Of a DNA stretch of 64,000 nucleotides, positions 17,520 through 26,659 are shown one piece after another; positions within the stretch are counted from its first letter, which is position 1, and each line of letters begins with the position of its first letter. The notes beneath the pieces are model-generated. The model saw only the letters and a list, made by a program, of their open reading frames with translations, searched no databases and was not told the DNA's origin. This stretch comes from Streptomyces canus (GTDB lineage: Bacteria; Actinomycetota; Actinomycetes; Streptomycetales; Streptomycetaceae), in the NCBI RefSeq assembly GCF_041435015.1, contig NZ_CP107989.1:2976001-3040000 (forward strand), written 5' to 3'. The position numbers and the translations under genes are program-made.

Positions 17520-18749
17520 ATGCGATCCACACCGCTGTCATTGACCGCTCGCGACGAAGGCGAACAGGGCGCGCGCCGCAGAACCACTCCTGTGCTCGCC
17601 GCAATGACCCTCGCCTCCGTGCTGGCGCTGACCGCGACCGGCTGTGGTTCGGGCGACTCGGACGCGAACGCGCAGGCCTCCGCCTCGGCCGCGTCCGAGG
17701 GCGACGGCAAGATCACGATCCCGGACGACATCAGGGACAGGCTCAAGGAGCACGGGATCGATGTCGACGAGTGGAAGAACGGCGCCTGGAAGAACTGGGA
17801 CAGGGACGACTGGCTGCGCGAGGCCCAGGACTACATCAACCCGATCATCGAGGGCCTGTGGGACCCGGACCGAATGCGGGAGGCCGAGGATCCCGACCGC
17901 GGTGTCCAGGAGAGCGACCTCTCGGATGACCAGGGTGTGACCGATCCGGAGCCCGCGCCGGTGGACGCGAAGCCCGTATCGCCTACGTACCACGACAATG
18001 TTCCTGAGGCGGGCAAGCTGTTCTTCGACTCCCCCGAGGGCACGATGGTCTGCTCGGCGACGGTCGTTGAGGACCCGGCCCACCCGGGCAAGTCCGACAT
18101 GGTGTGGACGGCGGGGCATTGTGTGCACGCGGGCAAGAGCGGTGGCTGGTACCGCAACACCGCGTTCGTGCCGTCGTACAACGATCAGGCCCTGTCGGGC
18201 GCGGAGTTGGAGAGCGCGACCGAGAAGGATGTCGCTCCGTACGGCGTCTGGTGGGCCGACTGGGCGCAGACCTCGGACCAGTGGATCGCCCAGGGTGGTC
18301 CGACCGGCGGGGACGGTGCCCCGTACGACTTCGCCGTCATCCATGTGACGCCGGAGGAGGGTGGCAGCGGGAAGTCGCTGGAGGAGACGGTCGGTTCGGC
18401 CCTGCCGGTGAACTTCGCCGCGCCGGCTGTGCCACGGGTGGAGAGCATCACGGCCGGCGGGTATCCGGCGGCGGCGCCGTTCGACGGGGAGACGCTGTAC
18501 CAGTGCCAGGACAGGCCGGGACGGCTGTCGATCAACGCCTCGGACCCGACGATGTACCGCATCGGCTGCACCATGACCGGTGGCTCGTCCGGCGGCGGCT
18601 GGGTCGCGACCGGTGCGGACGGCCGGCCGGCCCTGGTGTCCAACACCTCGATCGGGCCGGTGAACGCGGGCTGGCTGGCCGGGCCCCGGCTGGGTGAGGT
18701 GGCCAAGGGCGTGTACGACTCGGTCAGCGAGAAGTTCGCGGGCCAGTGA
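17520..18749 (+). CDS. Secreted trypsin-like serine protease, probable lipoprotein
   Basis: A 409-residue S1-family protein. ATG 17520 is preceded by GGGGGAGGCAG. A signal peptide ('TPVLAAMTLASVLALTATGCG') ends in a lipobox-like 'ATGC' near residue 41, suggesting lipid anchoring outside the membrane. After an acidic, Trp-rich linker ('KNGAWKNWDRDDW') comes the protease domain: catalytic His in 'VWTAGHCVHA', Asp in 'YDFAVIHV' and Ser in 'CTMTGGSSGGGWV'. The triad is intact, so an active endopeptidase is expected; substrate unknown. It is similar in design to other Streptomyces secreted peptidases. A strong terminator follows at 18839-18870. Confidence 0.88.
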   Translation: MRSTPLSLTARDEGEQGARRRTTPVLAAMTLASVLALTATGCGSGDSDANAQASASAASEGDGKITIPDDIRDRLKEHGIDVDEWKNGAWKNWDRDDWLREAQDYINPIIEGLWDPDRMREAEDPDRGVQESDLSDDQGVTDPEPAPVDAKPVSPTYHDNVPEAGKLFFDSPEGTMVCSATVVEDPAHPGKSDMVWTAGHCVHAGKSGGWYRNTAFVPSYNDQALSGAELESATEKDVAPYGVWWADWAQTSDQWIAQGGPTGGDGAPYDFAVIHVTPEEGGSGKSLEETVGSALPVNFAAPAVPRVESITAGGYPAAAPFDGETLYQCQDRPGRLSINASDPTMYRIGCTMTGGSSGGGWVATGADGRPALVSNTSIGPVNAGWLAGPRLGEVAKGVYDSVSEKFAGQ

Positions 18750-18838
18750 GCCCCTCGGCCTTCCCGAGCACCCTGACCGGCGCCGACGAACACAACGATC
18801 ACGACCGCTCACGAACCGTCGGTGACCTGAACACGCTG

Positions 18839-18870
18839 GAGGCCCGCCCTTGGGAAAAAGGGCGGGCCTC
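18839..18870. terminator. Strong bidirectional terminator, protease/hflX
   Basis: GAGGCCCGCCCTT (18839-18851) and AAGGGCGGGCCTC (18858-18870) pair over 13 bp with loop GGGAAA. It lies between convergent genes. Confidence 0.85.
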
Positions 18871-18900
18871 TCAGAGAGCTACGGCTCAGAGAGCTACGGC
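18871..18900. repeat. Perfect 2 x 15-bp direct repeat
   Basis: TCAGAGAGCTACGGC occurs twice head to tail between the terminator stem and the hflX stop codon. It looks like a recent slippage duplication without coding effect. Confidence 0.8.
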
Positions 18901-18902
18901 AC

Positions 18903-20399
18903 TCAGGCCACAACCGGTGCCGGCACGTACGGCGCCAGATCCGCGGCCAGCTCCTCGTGCACGCGCACCTTGAGCTGGGTGCCCTCCGCGGTGTGCTCCT
19001 CGGAGATCACCTCGCCCTCGTCATGGGCACGGGCGACCAGCTTGCCGTGGGTGTACGGCACGAGCGCCTCGATCTCGACGGACGGCCTGGGCAGTTCGTT
19101 GTCGATCAGGGCGAGCAGTTCGGTGATGCCCTGGCCGGTACGGGCCGAGACCGCGAGGGAGCGCTTCTCGTTCCGCATCAGCCGCTGGAGCGTCAGCGGG
19201 TCGGCCGCGTCGGCCTTGTTGATCACGACGATCTCGGGCACGTCGGTGGCGCCGACATCCCTGATCACCTCGCGCACGGCGGCCAGCTGCTCCTCCGGGT
19301 TCGGGTGCGAGCCGTCCACCACGTGCAGGATCAGGTCGGACTCGCCGACCTCCTCCATCGTGGAGCGGAACGCCTCGACCAGGTGGTGCGGCAGGTGCCG
19401 TACAAAACCGACGGTGTCGGCCAGCGTGTACAGGCGGCCGCTCGGGGTCTCCGCGCGGCGGACGGTCGGGTCGAGGGTCGCGAACAGGGCGTTCTCGACC
19501 AGGACGCCCGCGCCCGTGAGGCGGTTGAGCAGGGACGACTTGCCGGCGTTGGTGTAACCCGCGATGGCGACCGAGGGCACCTTGTGGCGCTTGCGCTCCT
19601 GCCGCTTGATCTCGCGGCCGGTCTTCATGGCCGCGATCTCCCGGCGCATCTTCGCCATCTTCTCGCGGATCCGACGCCGGTCCGTCTCGATCTTGGTCTC
19701 ACCGGGACCACGGGTGGCGAGGCCGCCGCCCTTGCCGCCGCCCATCTGACGGGACAGCGACTGACCCCAGCCGCGCAGTCGCGGCAGCATGTACTGCATC
19801 TGCGCGAGCGCGACCTGCGCCTTGCCCTCCCGGGACTTGGCGTGCTGGGCGAAGATGTCGAGGATCAGGGCCGTACGGTCGATGACCTTGACCTTGACGA
19901 CGTCCTCGAGGTGGATGAGCTGGCCCGGGCTGAGCTCACCGTCGCAGATGACGGTGTCCGCGCCGGTCTCCAGGACGATGTCCCGCAGCTCGTCGGCCTT
20001 GCCGGAACCGATGTAGGTGGCCGCGTCGGGCTTGTCGCGGCGCTGGATCACGCCGTCGAGCACGAGTGCGCCGGCGGTCTCCGCGAGGGCGGCGAGCTCC
20101 GCGAGGGAGTTGTCCGCGTCCTGCGCGGTCCCCGTGGTCCATACGCCGACCAGGACGACCCGCTCCAGACGGAGCTGGCGGTACTCGACCTCGGTGACGT
20201 CCTCGAGCTCGGTGGAGAGGCCTGCGACGCGGCGCAGGGCCGCGCGCTCGGAGCGGTCGAACTGCTCGCCGTCCCGCTCTCCGTCGATCTCGTGGCTCCA
20301 GGCGACGTCCTCTTCCATCAGGGCATCGGCCCGGAGACCTTCGGCGTATGTGTGCGCGAGGCGCTGCGTGTCCTGGGAAGGGGATGAAGAGGAGGTCAT
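18903..20399 (-). CDS. hflX: GTPase HflX, ribosome-splitting/rescue factor
   Basis: A 498-residue translational GTPase that binds stalled or stressed 70S ribosomes and separates subunits. The N-terminal HflX domain (~80-270) contains 'GTAQDADNSLAELAALAETAG', the glycine-rich 'QMGGGKGGGLATRGPGE' and the linker helix 'KIETDRRRIREKMAKMRREI'. The G domain follows with G1 'GYTNAGKSS' near 285, G2/G3 'TLADTVGFVR', and G4 'VVINKADAAD'. An ~75-residue acidic N-terminal extension is usual in actinobacteria. AAGGA lies 5 nt before the ATG. The gene sits between a protease and an M1 peptidase, in the same relative order as in S. coelicolor (from memory). Confidence 0.96.
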   Translation of the reverse strand: MTSSSSPSQDTQRLAHTYAEGLRADALMEEDVAWSHEIDGERDGEQFDRSERAALRRVAGLSTELEDVTEVEYRQLRLERVVLVGVWTTGTAQDADNSLAELAALAETAGALVLDGVIQRRDKPDAATYIGSGKADELRDIVLETGADTVICDGELSPGQLIHLEDVVKVKVIDRTALILDIFAQHAKSREGKAQVALAQMQYMLPRLRGWGQSLSRQMGGGKGGGLATRGPGETKIETDRRRIREKMAKMRREIAAMKTGREIKRQERKRHKVPSVAIAGYTNAGKSSLLNRLTGAGVLVENALFATLDPTVRRAETPSGRLYTLADTVGFVRHLPHHLVEAFRSTMEEVGESDLILHVVDGSHPNPEEQLAAVREVIRDVGATDVPEIVVINKADAADPLTLQRLMRNEKRSLAVSARTGQGITELLALIDNELPRPSVEIEALVPYTHGKLVARAHDEGEVISEEHTAEGTQLKVRVHEELAADLAPYVPAPVVA

Positions 20400-20474
20400 T
20401 TGATCCTTACGTCGATGGGGATTCCGATTCGGCGGTCATGTGGCACAACGCACGAGCACCTTGGGAGATTCCCG

Positions 20475-20520
20475 CGCCCCGTGCCGCGCCGACCTGAAGA
20501 TGGTCGCACGGTACGGGGCG
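20475..20520 (-). terminator. Hairpin downstream of the M1 peptidase gene
   Basis: CGCCCCGTGCCG (20475-20486) pairs with CGGTACGGGGCG (20509-20520) with a single G-T type mismatch, and an inner CGACC/GGTCG stem closes the loop. It starts just after the peptidase stop on the minus strand and precedes hflX. Confidence 0.5.
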
Positions 20521-20525
20521 TCTCG

Positions 20526-22073
20526 TCACCGCCTTTTCGCCGGTGCCACGGCCTTCCAGTCCGGGTGGCCGGGCATCGGCGGGGTCTTCTTGCCGTAGAG
20601 CCAGCCCTGGAGGAAGTCGCCGAGGTCGCGCCCGGAGATCTCGGAGGCGAGGTGCACGAAGTCGGCGGTCGACGCCGTGCCGTCCCGGTGTTCCTGCACC
20701 CAGGCCCGTTCCAGGTTCTCGAAGGACTTGCGGCCGATCTCCTGGCGCAGGGCGTACAGGACCAGGGCGGCGCCGTCGTAGACGTTCGGCCGGAAGATGC
20801 TGATCTTCTGGCCGGGCTCGGGCGGCTTGGGCGCGGCCGGCGGTCCGCCTTCGGCCCGCCAGCGGTTGGAAGCGCCGTAGGCGGCCTTCATGCGGGCCGC
20901 AAGGGTGCGGCCCGCCTTCTCCTCCGCGTACAGGGCCTCGTACCAGGTGGCATGTCCTTCGTTGAGCCACAGGTCCGACCAGGTGCGGGGGCTGACGCTG
21001 TCGCCGAACCACTGGTGGGCGAGCTCGTGGACCATGATCGACTCGACGTACCACTTGGGGTAGGCGGGCTCGGTGAAGAGGTCCTTCTCGAAGAGGGACA
21101 GGGTTTGGGTTTCCAACTCGAAGCCGGTGTCGGCGGCGGCCATGAGGATGCCGTACGTCTCGAACGGGTACGGCCCGACTTTGCCCTCCATCCAGGCGAG
21201 CTGGCCGGGGGTCTTCTTGAGCCAGGGTTCGAGCTTGGCGCGGTCCTTCGTGCGCACGACGTCCCGGACGGGCAGTCCGTGCGGGCCGCTGCGGCGCAGC
21301 ACGGTGGAGCGGCCGATGGACACCTGCGCGAGTTCGGTGGCCATGGGGTGCTGGGTGCGGTACGTCCAGGTGGTCGTCCGGCCGGCGCGGTCCTCGTCCG
21401 TCGGCAGTCCGTTGGCGACGGCCGTGTAGCCGTCGGGTGCGGTGACCCGGATGGTGAACATCGCCTTGTCGGAGGGGTGGTCGTTGCAGGGGAACACCAG
21501 GTGGGCGGCGTCGGCCTGGTTGGCCATGGCGAGCCCGTCCGCGGTGCGCACCCAGCCGCCGTCCCGGTCGTCGGCGGAGACGGGGTCACTGGTGTGCCGC
21601 ACGGTGATCCGCATCCAGCTACCGGCGGGCAGCGGCCCGTCGGGCGTGACGACGAGGTCCTCGTCGGCGCTGGTGAAGGCCGCGGGCAGACCGTCGACCT
21701 CCACCGATCGGACGTCGCCGTGTGCGAAGTCGAGGTTGATGCGGTCGAGTTCGGTCGTCGTCCAGGCATCGATCGTGGTGACGGCCGTGAGTGGCTTGCT
21801 GTTGTCGCCGGGATAGGTGAAGGAGAGGTCGTACGACGCCACGTCGTAGCCGGGGTTGCCGAGGTGCGGGAAAAGGCGGTCACCGACCCCGAGCGGTGTG
21901 GCCGGGGCGCTCGCGGCCAGCAGGCAGACGGAGACGGCAGAGGCGAGCAGCGCGGCCGCCTTGCGCCGTCGGGCGTTTCCGGTACGGCGACGGGGGGCGT
22001 CGGGGCCGGGCCGGTCGGCGTGGGTGGGGTGCGTGGGGGTGGGACCGGCGTGTGTGTGGGAGCTGAGCGGCAT
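20526..22073 (-). CDS. Secreted M1-family zinc metallopeptidase
   Basis: A 515-residue gluzincin aminopeptidase relative. The N-terminus has an Arg-rich n-region and hydrophobic core ('AAALLASAVSVCLLAASAPA', residues ~38-57) typical of export. The substrate-anchor region ('GILMAAADTGFELETQTLS', in place of GAMEN) precedes the zinc site 'MVHELAHQWFGDSVSP' near 346-361 and the third ligand in 'LWLNEGHATWYE'. It lacks the large C-terminal ERAP-like domain, so it is a short M1 peptidase. Exact substrate preference is unknown. The 471-bp upstream region is filled with tandem repeats, so its promoter is hard to place. Confidence 0.9.
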   Translation of the reverse strand: MPLSSHTHAGPTPTHPTHADRPGPDAPRRRTGNARRRKAAALLASAVSVCLLAASAPATPLGVGDRLFPHLGNPGYDVASYDLSFTYPGDNSKPLTAVTTIDAWTTTELDRINLDFAHGDVRSVEVDGLPAAFTSADEDLVVTPDGPLPAGSWMRITVRHTSDPVSADDRDGGWVRTADGLAMANQADAAHLVFPCNDHPSDKAMFTIRVTAPDGYTAVANGLPTDEDRAGRTTTWTYRTQHPMATELAQVSIGRSTVLRRSGPHGLPVRDVVRTKDRAKLEPWLKKTPGQLAWMEGKVGPYPFETYGILMAAADTGFELETQTLSLFEKDLFTEPAYPKWYVESIMVHELAHQWFGDSVSPRTWSDLWLNEGHATWYEALYAEEKAGRTLAARMKAAYGASNRWRAEGGPPAAPKPPEPGQKISIFRPNVYDGAALVLYALRQEIGRKSFENLERAWVQEHRDGTASTADFVHLASEISGRDLGDFLQGWLYGKKTPPMPGHPDWKAVAPAKRR

Positions 22074-22177
22074 GCACCACGGCTACCAGCGCGCACGTGC
22101 GCCACGGCGACGACTCGCGACTGTCCCACTCGAACGGGGTGCTCCGGTTCCGTTGAGGAGACGCGTGAGGTCCTGCG

Positions 22178-22320
22178 GCCGGCCACACGCGCTGAGGATC
22201 TGTGGCCCGCCACGCGCGCGTTCAAAGGTCCTGAGGCCTGCCACGCCCGCATCGTCAGGACCAGAGGCCTGCCACGCGCGCGCTGAGTTCCTGCGGGCTC
22301 CACGCGCGCGTGAGCGGCCT
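22178..22320. repeat. Degenerate tandem array, ~28-31 bp units (about 5)
   Basis: Successive units share GGNCCTGNGGCCNGCCACGCGCGCG, for example at 22215, 22241 and 22272 onward. Units vary at up to a third of positions, so this array is older than the neighbouring 30-bp array. Confidence 0.65.
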
Positions 22321-22363
22321 GTCGACCGGCCCTGCACCCGCTCACCAAGACCTGTGGCCCCGC

Positions 22364-22515
22364 CCTCACGCACATGCAGACCTGCGGACCGGCCCTCACC
22401 CACATGCAGACCAGCAGACCGGCCACCCACACGCATGCAGACCAGCGGGACGGTCCCCACGCACATGCAGACCAGCGGGACGGTCCCCCACGCGCGTGCA
22501 GACCAATGGCCCCAC
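22364..22515. repeat. Tandem array, five ~30-bp units
   Basis: The core CACATGCAGACCAGCGGGAC recurs with ATGCAG (GTGCAG in the last) at 22374, 22404, 22435, 22465 and 22496, i.e. a period of 30-31 bp with no spacers. Units 3 and 4 are nearly identical. Confidence 0.85.
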
Positions 22516-22544
22516 CCCTGTCGGGCGCGCCCCTGATGCGTCCT

Positions 22545-24797
22545 TCAGGCCCCAGGCGTCTGCGCCCTGCTCACGTCGTACACCCCGGCCACGTTCCGCA
22601 TCGCCCGCATCAGCGACGGCAGCCGGGCCGCATCCGGCAGCTCGACGGTGTACGTGTGGCGGACTCGCTGCTGGCTGGGGGGTTCGACGGTCGCGGAGAC
22701 GATCTCGGCGCCCTCGCCGGCCATGGCCTCGGTGAGGTCGGCGAGGAGGTGCGGTCGGCCGAACGATTCCGCGAACAGCGTGACCCGGCACCCGGCGGTG
22801 TCGCCCCAGCGCACGCCGACCTCCGTACGCCCCACGCTCTTCATCCGCGCCACCGCGGCGCACTCCACTCGGTGCACGGTGACCACTCCCCCGCGCACGG
22901 CGAAACCGGTGATCTCGTCGGGCGGTACGGGCGTGCAGCAGCCGGCGAGCCGTACGGTCGCGCCGGACTGGTCGATGAGGGCGACGGCGGCGCCGGGGCG
23001 TTCGGCGGCCGGGTTGTCGGAGGTCGGCGGGTCGGCGATGATCCGGCCCACGCCGTCGGGAGTGTCGGCAACCGACGGCTCCGCGGCGGAGACCCGGAAG
23101 GGGTTCGCATCCCCCCGCCCGGCCCGCAGGTCCTCGGTCGTCGCGGCGGCCGTAACGTCCCGCTCCGCGATCTCCTCCGGCGTCTCGTGCGACGGATGGG
23201 TCGCGATCCACCGCTGGATGGCGATCCGCGCCGCGGGCGTGTGCGCGTGGTCCAGCCACTCCTTGGAGGGCTCGGCGGCGGGGTCCTGTCCCATGAGGAG
23301 CTGGACGGTGTCACCGTCCTTCAGAACGGTGCTCAGGGTCGCCAGACGGCCGTTGACGCGGGCGCCGAGGCACGCGTGCGCGTCCTCGCCGTACTGCGCG
23401 TACGCGGCGTCCACACAGGTCGCGCCCTCGGGCAGGCCCAGGGTGCCGCCATCGGGCCGGAAGACGGTGATCTCGCGGTCCTGGGCGAGGTCCTCACGAA
23501 GGGTCGACCAGAAGGTGTCGGCGTCCGGCGCGGCCGCCTGCCAGTCGAGGAGGCGGGAGAGCCAGCCGGGCCGGGTGGGGTCCACCCGCTCCTCGTCGGC
23601 GCCTGCGCCGGTGGACGCGCCCGGCGCCTCCGAGGTGTCCGCGGGTGAGGCGTAGGGATTGCCGAGCGCGACCACGCCGGCCTCGGCGACCTTGTGCATC
23701 TGATGGGTGCGGATGAGGACTTCGACGACCTGGCCGTCGCCGCGGGCCACGGCGGTGTGCAGCGACTGGTACAGGTTGAACTTCGGTACGGCGATGAAGT
23801 CCTTGAACTCCGAGACGACCGGCGTCATACAGGTGTGCAGTTCACCCAGGACGCCGTAGCAGTCCGCGTCCTCGCCCACCAGAACCAGCAGGCGGCCGAA
23901 GTCCGCGCCGCGCAACCTGCCGCGCTTGCGGGCCACCCGGTGCACGGAGACGAAGTGCCGTGGCCTGATGACGACTTCGGCCGGGATACCGGCCTCGCGC
24001 AGCACGGAGCGCACCTCGTCGGCGATCTCGGCGAGCGGGTCGTCCGCGCGGGAGGCGTTGTCGACGATCAACTCGCGCGTGTGCTCGTACTCCTCGGGGT
24101 GGAGGATCGCGAAGACCAGGTCTTCCAGCTCGGTCTTGAGTGCCTGGACGCCGAGGCGTTCGGCGAGCGGGATGAGAACGTCCCGGGTCACCTTGGCGAT
24201 GCGGGCCTGCTTCTCGGGGCGCATCACGCCGAGGGTGCGCATGTTGTGCAGCCGGTCGGCGAGTTTGATCGACATCACGCGGACGTCGTTGCCGGTGGCG
24301 ACGAGCATCTTGCGGAAGGTCTCGGGTTCGGCGGCGGCGCCGTAGTCGACCTTCTCCAGCTTGGTGACGCCGTCGACGAGGAAGCGGACCTCCGCGCCGA
24401 ACTCCTCGCCGACCTGATCGAGCGTCACCTCGGTGTCCTCGACGGTGTCGTGGAGCAGAGAGGCCGTCAAGGTCGTGGTCTCGGCGCCGAGTTCGGCGAG
24501 GATCAGCGTCACGGCGAGCGGATGCGTGATGTACGGCTCACCGCTCTTGCGCATCTGGCCGCGGTGCGAGGACTCGGCAAGGACCCAGGCGCGGCGCAGC
24601 GGTTCGAGGTCGGCGTCGGGGTGGTGGGCGCGGTGGGCCTCGGCGACATGGCCGATGGCGTCGGGCATCCGGTCTCGGGCGGCGGGGCCGAGCAGCGCGG
24701 CGCGGCCCAGGCGGCGCAGGTCGATCCGCGCCCGCCAACGGGCGGCCGCACCTGTTACCGGACCTGGGGTCGCGGGGTTCGTGGCCTCCGCACTCAT
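22545..24797 (-). CDS. rshA: (p)ppGpp synthetase/hydrolase, RelA/SpoT homologue RshA
   Basis: A 750-residue RSH protein that makes and/or degrades the stringent alarmone ppGpp. The HD hydrolase domain is intact ('HRGQMRKSGEPYITHP', 'LLHDTVEDTEV', 'KLADRLHNMRTL'). In the synthetase domain, 'YQSLHTAV' and 'VEVLIRT' are present but the diagnostic charge motif reads EFKD (near residue 332) instead of RXKD or EXDD, and the usual GIR arginine is replaced. TGS (~445-505), 'GCCTPVPPDEITGFAV' zinc/CC domain (~600) and ACT (~675-745) follow. ATG 24797 has GGAGG 5 nt upstream; the frame to 24947 is less likely. Distinct from the main relA, which lies elsewhere in streptomycetes. Confidence 0.94.
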   Translation of the reverse strand: MSAEATNPATPGPVTGAAARWRARIDLRRLGRAALLGPAARDRMPDAIGHVAEAHRAHHPDADLEPLRRAWVLAESSHRGQMRKSGEPYITHPLAVTLILAELGAETTTLTASLLHDTVEDTEVTLDQVGEEFGAEVRFLVDGVTKLEKVDYGAAAEPETFRKMLVATGNDVRVMSIKLADRLHNMRTLGVMRPEKQARIAKVTRDVLIPLAERLGVQALKTELEDLVFAILHPEEYEHTRELIVDNASRADDPLAEIADEVRSVLREAGIPAEVVIRPRHFVSVHRVARKRGRLRGADFGRLLVLVGEDADCYGVLGELHTCMTPVVSEFKDFIAVPKFNLYQSLHTAVARGDGQVVEVLIRTHQMHKVAEAGVVALGNPYASPADTSEAPGASTGAGADEERVDPTRPGWLSRLLDWQAAAPDADTFWSTLREDLAQDREITVFRPDGGTLGLPEGATCVDAAYAQYGEDAHACLGARVNGRLATLSTVLKDGDTVQLLMGQDPAAEPSKEWLDHAHTPAARIAIQRWIATHPSHETPEEIAERDVTAAATTEDLRAGRGDANPFRVSAAEPSVADTPDGVGRIIADPPTSDNPAAERPGAAVALIDQSGATVRLAGCCTPVPPDEITGFAVRGGVVTVHRVECAAVARMKSVGRTEVGVRWGDTAGCRVTLFAESFGRPHLLADLTEAMAGEGAEIVSATVEPPSQQRVRHTYTVELPDAARLPSLMRAMRNVAGVYDVSRAQTPGA

Positions 24798-25081
24798 GGG
24801 CACCTCCGGCTGTGGACCGGCGGACGGGGTGCCCCATGGCGGACACGGCTCAGGGGATGGCATCTGTCCCCGTCCGGGCCGGTGCTTGATGCTACCGAGC
24901 CCATCACGCCCGACTGACCGCCTCTCGGCGAGCGTGAAACGGATCACCCAATCGAGCGATGGCTTCCAGGTTTACGATTTCACGCCGCCTGGCCAGCAGC
25001 CAACCGTGGTTTTGAATCGCACAGAGGGCCGAAGGCTGCGGTTCCACGCCTTGGGCCGTCCGAGTGCTGTGATTCATATGG

Positions 25082-25951
25082 TCAACCAATCGCGTTTTCC
25101 AGCCAGTCGGCGTCGATCTCGCCCTCGGCGACGATCACCGCCGGACCGGTCATCTCGATCTCGCCGTCGCTCCGCTCGGTGATCACCAGGGTGCCTCCGG
25201 GCACATCGACGGTGTAGGTCGCCGGAGTGCCGGTGGCCATCGGGTCGGCGCCGTCCCGGCGGGCCGTGGCGACGGCGACGGCGCACGCGCCCGTGCCGCA
25301 CGACCGGGTCTCGCCCGCCCCGCGCTCGTGCACGCGCATGGCGACATGGCGGGGGCCGCGGTCGACCACGAACTCGACGTTGACCCCGCTCGGGTAGGCG
25401 GCGGCCGGGTTGAACGGCGGCGGGGAGTACAGGTCACCGGCGTGCGCGAGGTCGTCCACGAAGGCGACGGCGTGCGGATTGCCCATGTTCACGTTGCGTG
25501 CGGGCCAGCTGCGGTCACCCACACTCACCGTGACGTCCCCCTCGGGGAGCAGCGCCTTGCCCATGCCGACGGTGACGTCACCGCCCTTCGCGATGTGCAC
25601 GGCCTTCACGCCCCCGCGCGTGGCCACGGCGAGGTCGCCCTCGCTGACGTGACCGGCGCGCTGGAGGTAGCGGGCGAAGACGCGTACGCCGTTGCCGCAC
25701 ATCTCGGCGATGGATCCGTCGCCGTTGCGGTAGTCCATGAACCACTCGGCCTCCCCGGCCATGTGGGTGGCCTCGGGGTGCTCGGCGGACCGTACGACGT
25801 GGAGCAGGCCGTCACCGCCGATGCCTGCCCGGCGGTCGCACAGGGCGGCGACGGCGGCGGGGGGCAGGTCGAGGGTGTTCTCGGGGTCCGGGACGATCAC
25901 GAAGTCGTTCTCGGTGCCGTGGCCCTTGAGAAAGGGGATCCGGGTGCTCAT
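25082..25951 (-). CDS. dapF: Diaminopimelate epimerase
   Basis: A 289-residue cofactor-independent racemase converting LL- to meso-diaminopimelate for lysine and peptidoglycan. The two catalytic cysteines are in 'AEMCGNGVRVFARY' near residue 87 and 'TRSCGTGACAVAV' near 221; 'FLKGHGTENDFVIV' opens the protein and 'NVNMGNPHAVAFV' lies mid-domain. Length is normal. TACGAT on the minus strand (25963-25958) ends 6 nt before the ATG and no SD is visible, so the mRNA may be leaderless. Transcribed in the same direction as miaA upstream and rshA downstream, but gaps of 96 and 284 bp suggest separate promoters. Confidence 0.97.
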   Translation of the reverse strand: MSTRIPFLKGHGTENDFVIVPDPENTLDLPPAAVAALCDRRAGIGGDGLLHVVRSAEHPEATHMAGEAEWFMDYRNGDGSIAEMCGNGVRVFARYLQRAGHVSEGDLAVATRGGVKAVHIAKGGDVTVGMGKALLPEGDVTVSVGDRSWPARNVNMGNPHAVAFVDDLAHAGDLYSPPPFNPAAAYPSGVNVEFVVDRGPRHVAMRVHERGAGETRSCGTGACAVAVATARRDGADPMATGTPATYTVDVPGGTLVITERSDGEIEMTGPAVIVAEGEIDADWLENAIG

Positions 25952-26047
25952 GTCTCGATCGTACGTGCAGGCCGGTGGTGACTGGCCGCGCCGGCGCCCA
26001 CGCGGCGGGAGCCGCAGATCGACACGGCCCCGCGCCCTTGAAAGCCT

Positions 26048-26551
26048 CTAGCGGAGCCTCGCCACGCGCCAGACCGCGAGAACGACCACAACCGCCACCA
26101 GCAACACGTACCCGAGCACGACCCGCCAGTCCGCGCGGCGGCCGGACCCTCGCTGCGGCAGTCCCGGCCACGTGTAACCAACCCGGCGTGCGGCCATCAT
26201 GCCCCAGCCCGCCGCACAGGAGCAGATCAGCAGACCCAGCATCGCGATCACCGCTCCGCTGTCACCGAAGTCGAAGGCCAGGGGGAAGGCGAACATCAGG
26301 GAGCCGACCGCGGCCAGCGAGACGATGGGAGCGAGCTGCCAGATCCGCAGACGGCGCTGCGGGCGCAGCTCGACCTCGACCTCTTCCCCGCCCGGGAACA
26401 TCTCCTCGGGCTCGGGACCGTCGGCGGTCACACCGCCCTGGGTGTCGTCGGGCCCGTCGGGGCTCAGACGCTCTGCGTCCAGCTCCGGTTCACCGCTCTC
26501 GGCGGTGAGGGGCTCGGTGCCTTGTGCGGTGTCGCGAGGGCCGGCCTCCAT
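26048..26551 (-). CDS. Conserved actinobacterial membrane protein (three TM)
   Basis: A 167-residue protein with a ~70-residue acidic, disordered cytoplasmic head ('EPEEMFPGGEEVEVELRPQ') followed by three hydrophobic segments ('LAPIVSLAAVGSLMFAFPLA', 'GAVIAMLGLLICSCAAGWGM' and 'VVLGYVLLVAVVVVLAVW'). ATG 26551 is preferred because GGGAGGG stands 9 nt upstream; GTG 26581 is possible but has no SD. I do not recognise a functional family. It lies 78 bp after miaA and just before dapF on the same strand. Confidence 0.7.
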   Translation of the reverse strand: MEAGPRDTAQGTEPLTAESGEPELDAERLSPDGPDDTQGGVTADGPEPEEMFPGGEEVEVELRPQRRLRIWQLAPIVSLAAVGSLMFAFPLAFDFGDSGAVIAMLGLLICSCAAGWGMMAARRVGYTWPGLPQRGSGRRADWRVVLGYVLLVAVVVVLAVWRVARLR

Positions 26552-26659
26552 CGCCACGCGCCCTCCCAACTCGGACTCCACTTGGTCGATCGAAGCTCGA
26601 TGATGGCACGGCGCCGGAGGCCGGGATGACGGCCGGAGCGTCCCGATGCCAGGACGTGA

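Larger units (their letters stand above)
22074..22544. other. Repeat-filled gap between rshA and the M1 peptidase
   Basis: No gene. Two tandem arrays occupy most of it (entries at 22178-22320 and 22364-22515). It should contain the peptidase promoter, whose -10 I could not identify with confidence. Confidence 0.6.

Noticed and set aside
22364..22515. Possible CRISPR array
   Set aside because: The ~30-bp units are contiguous with no spacers and no cas genes nearby; they are plain tandem repeats.
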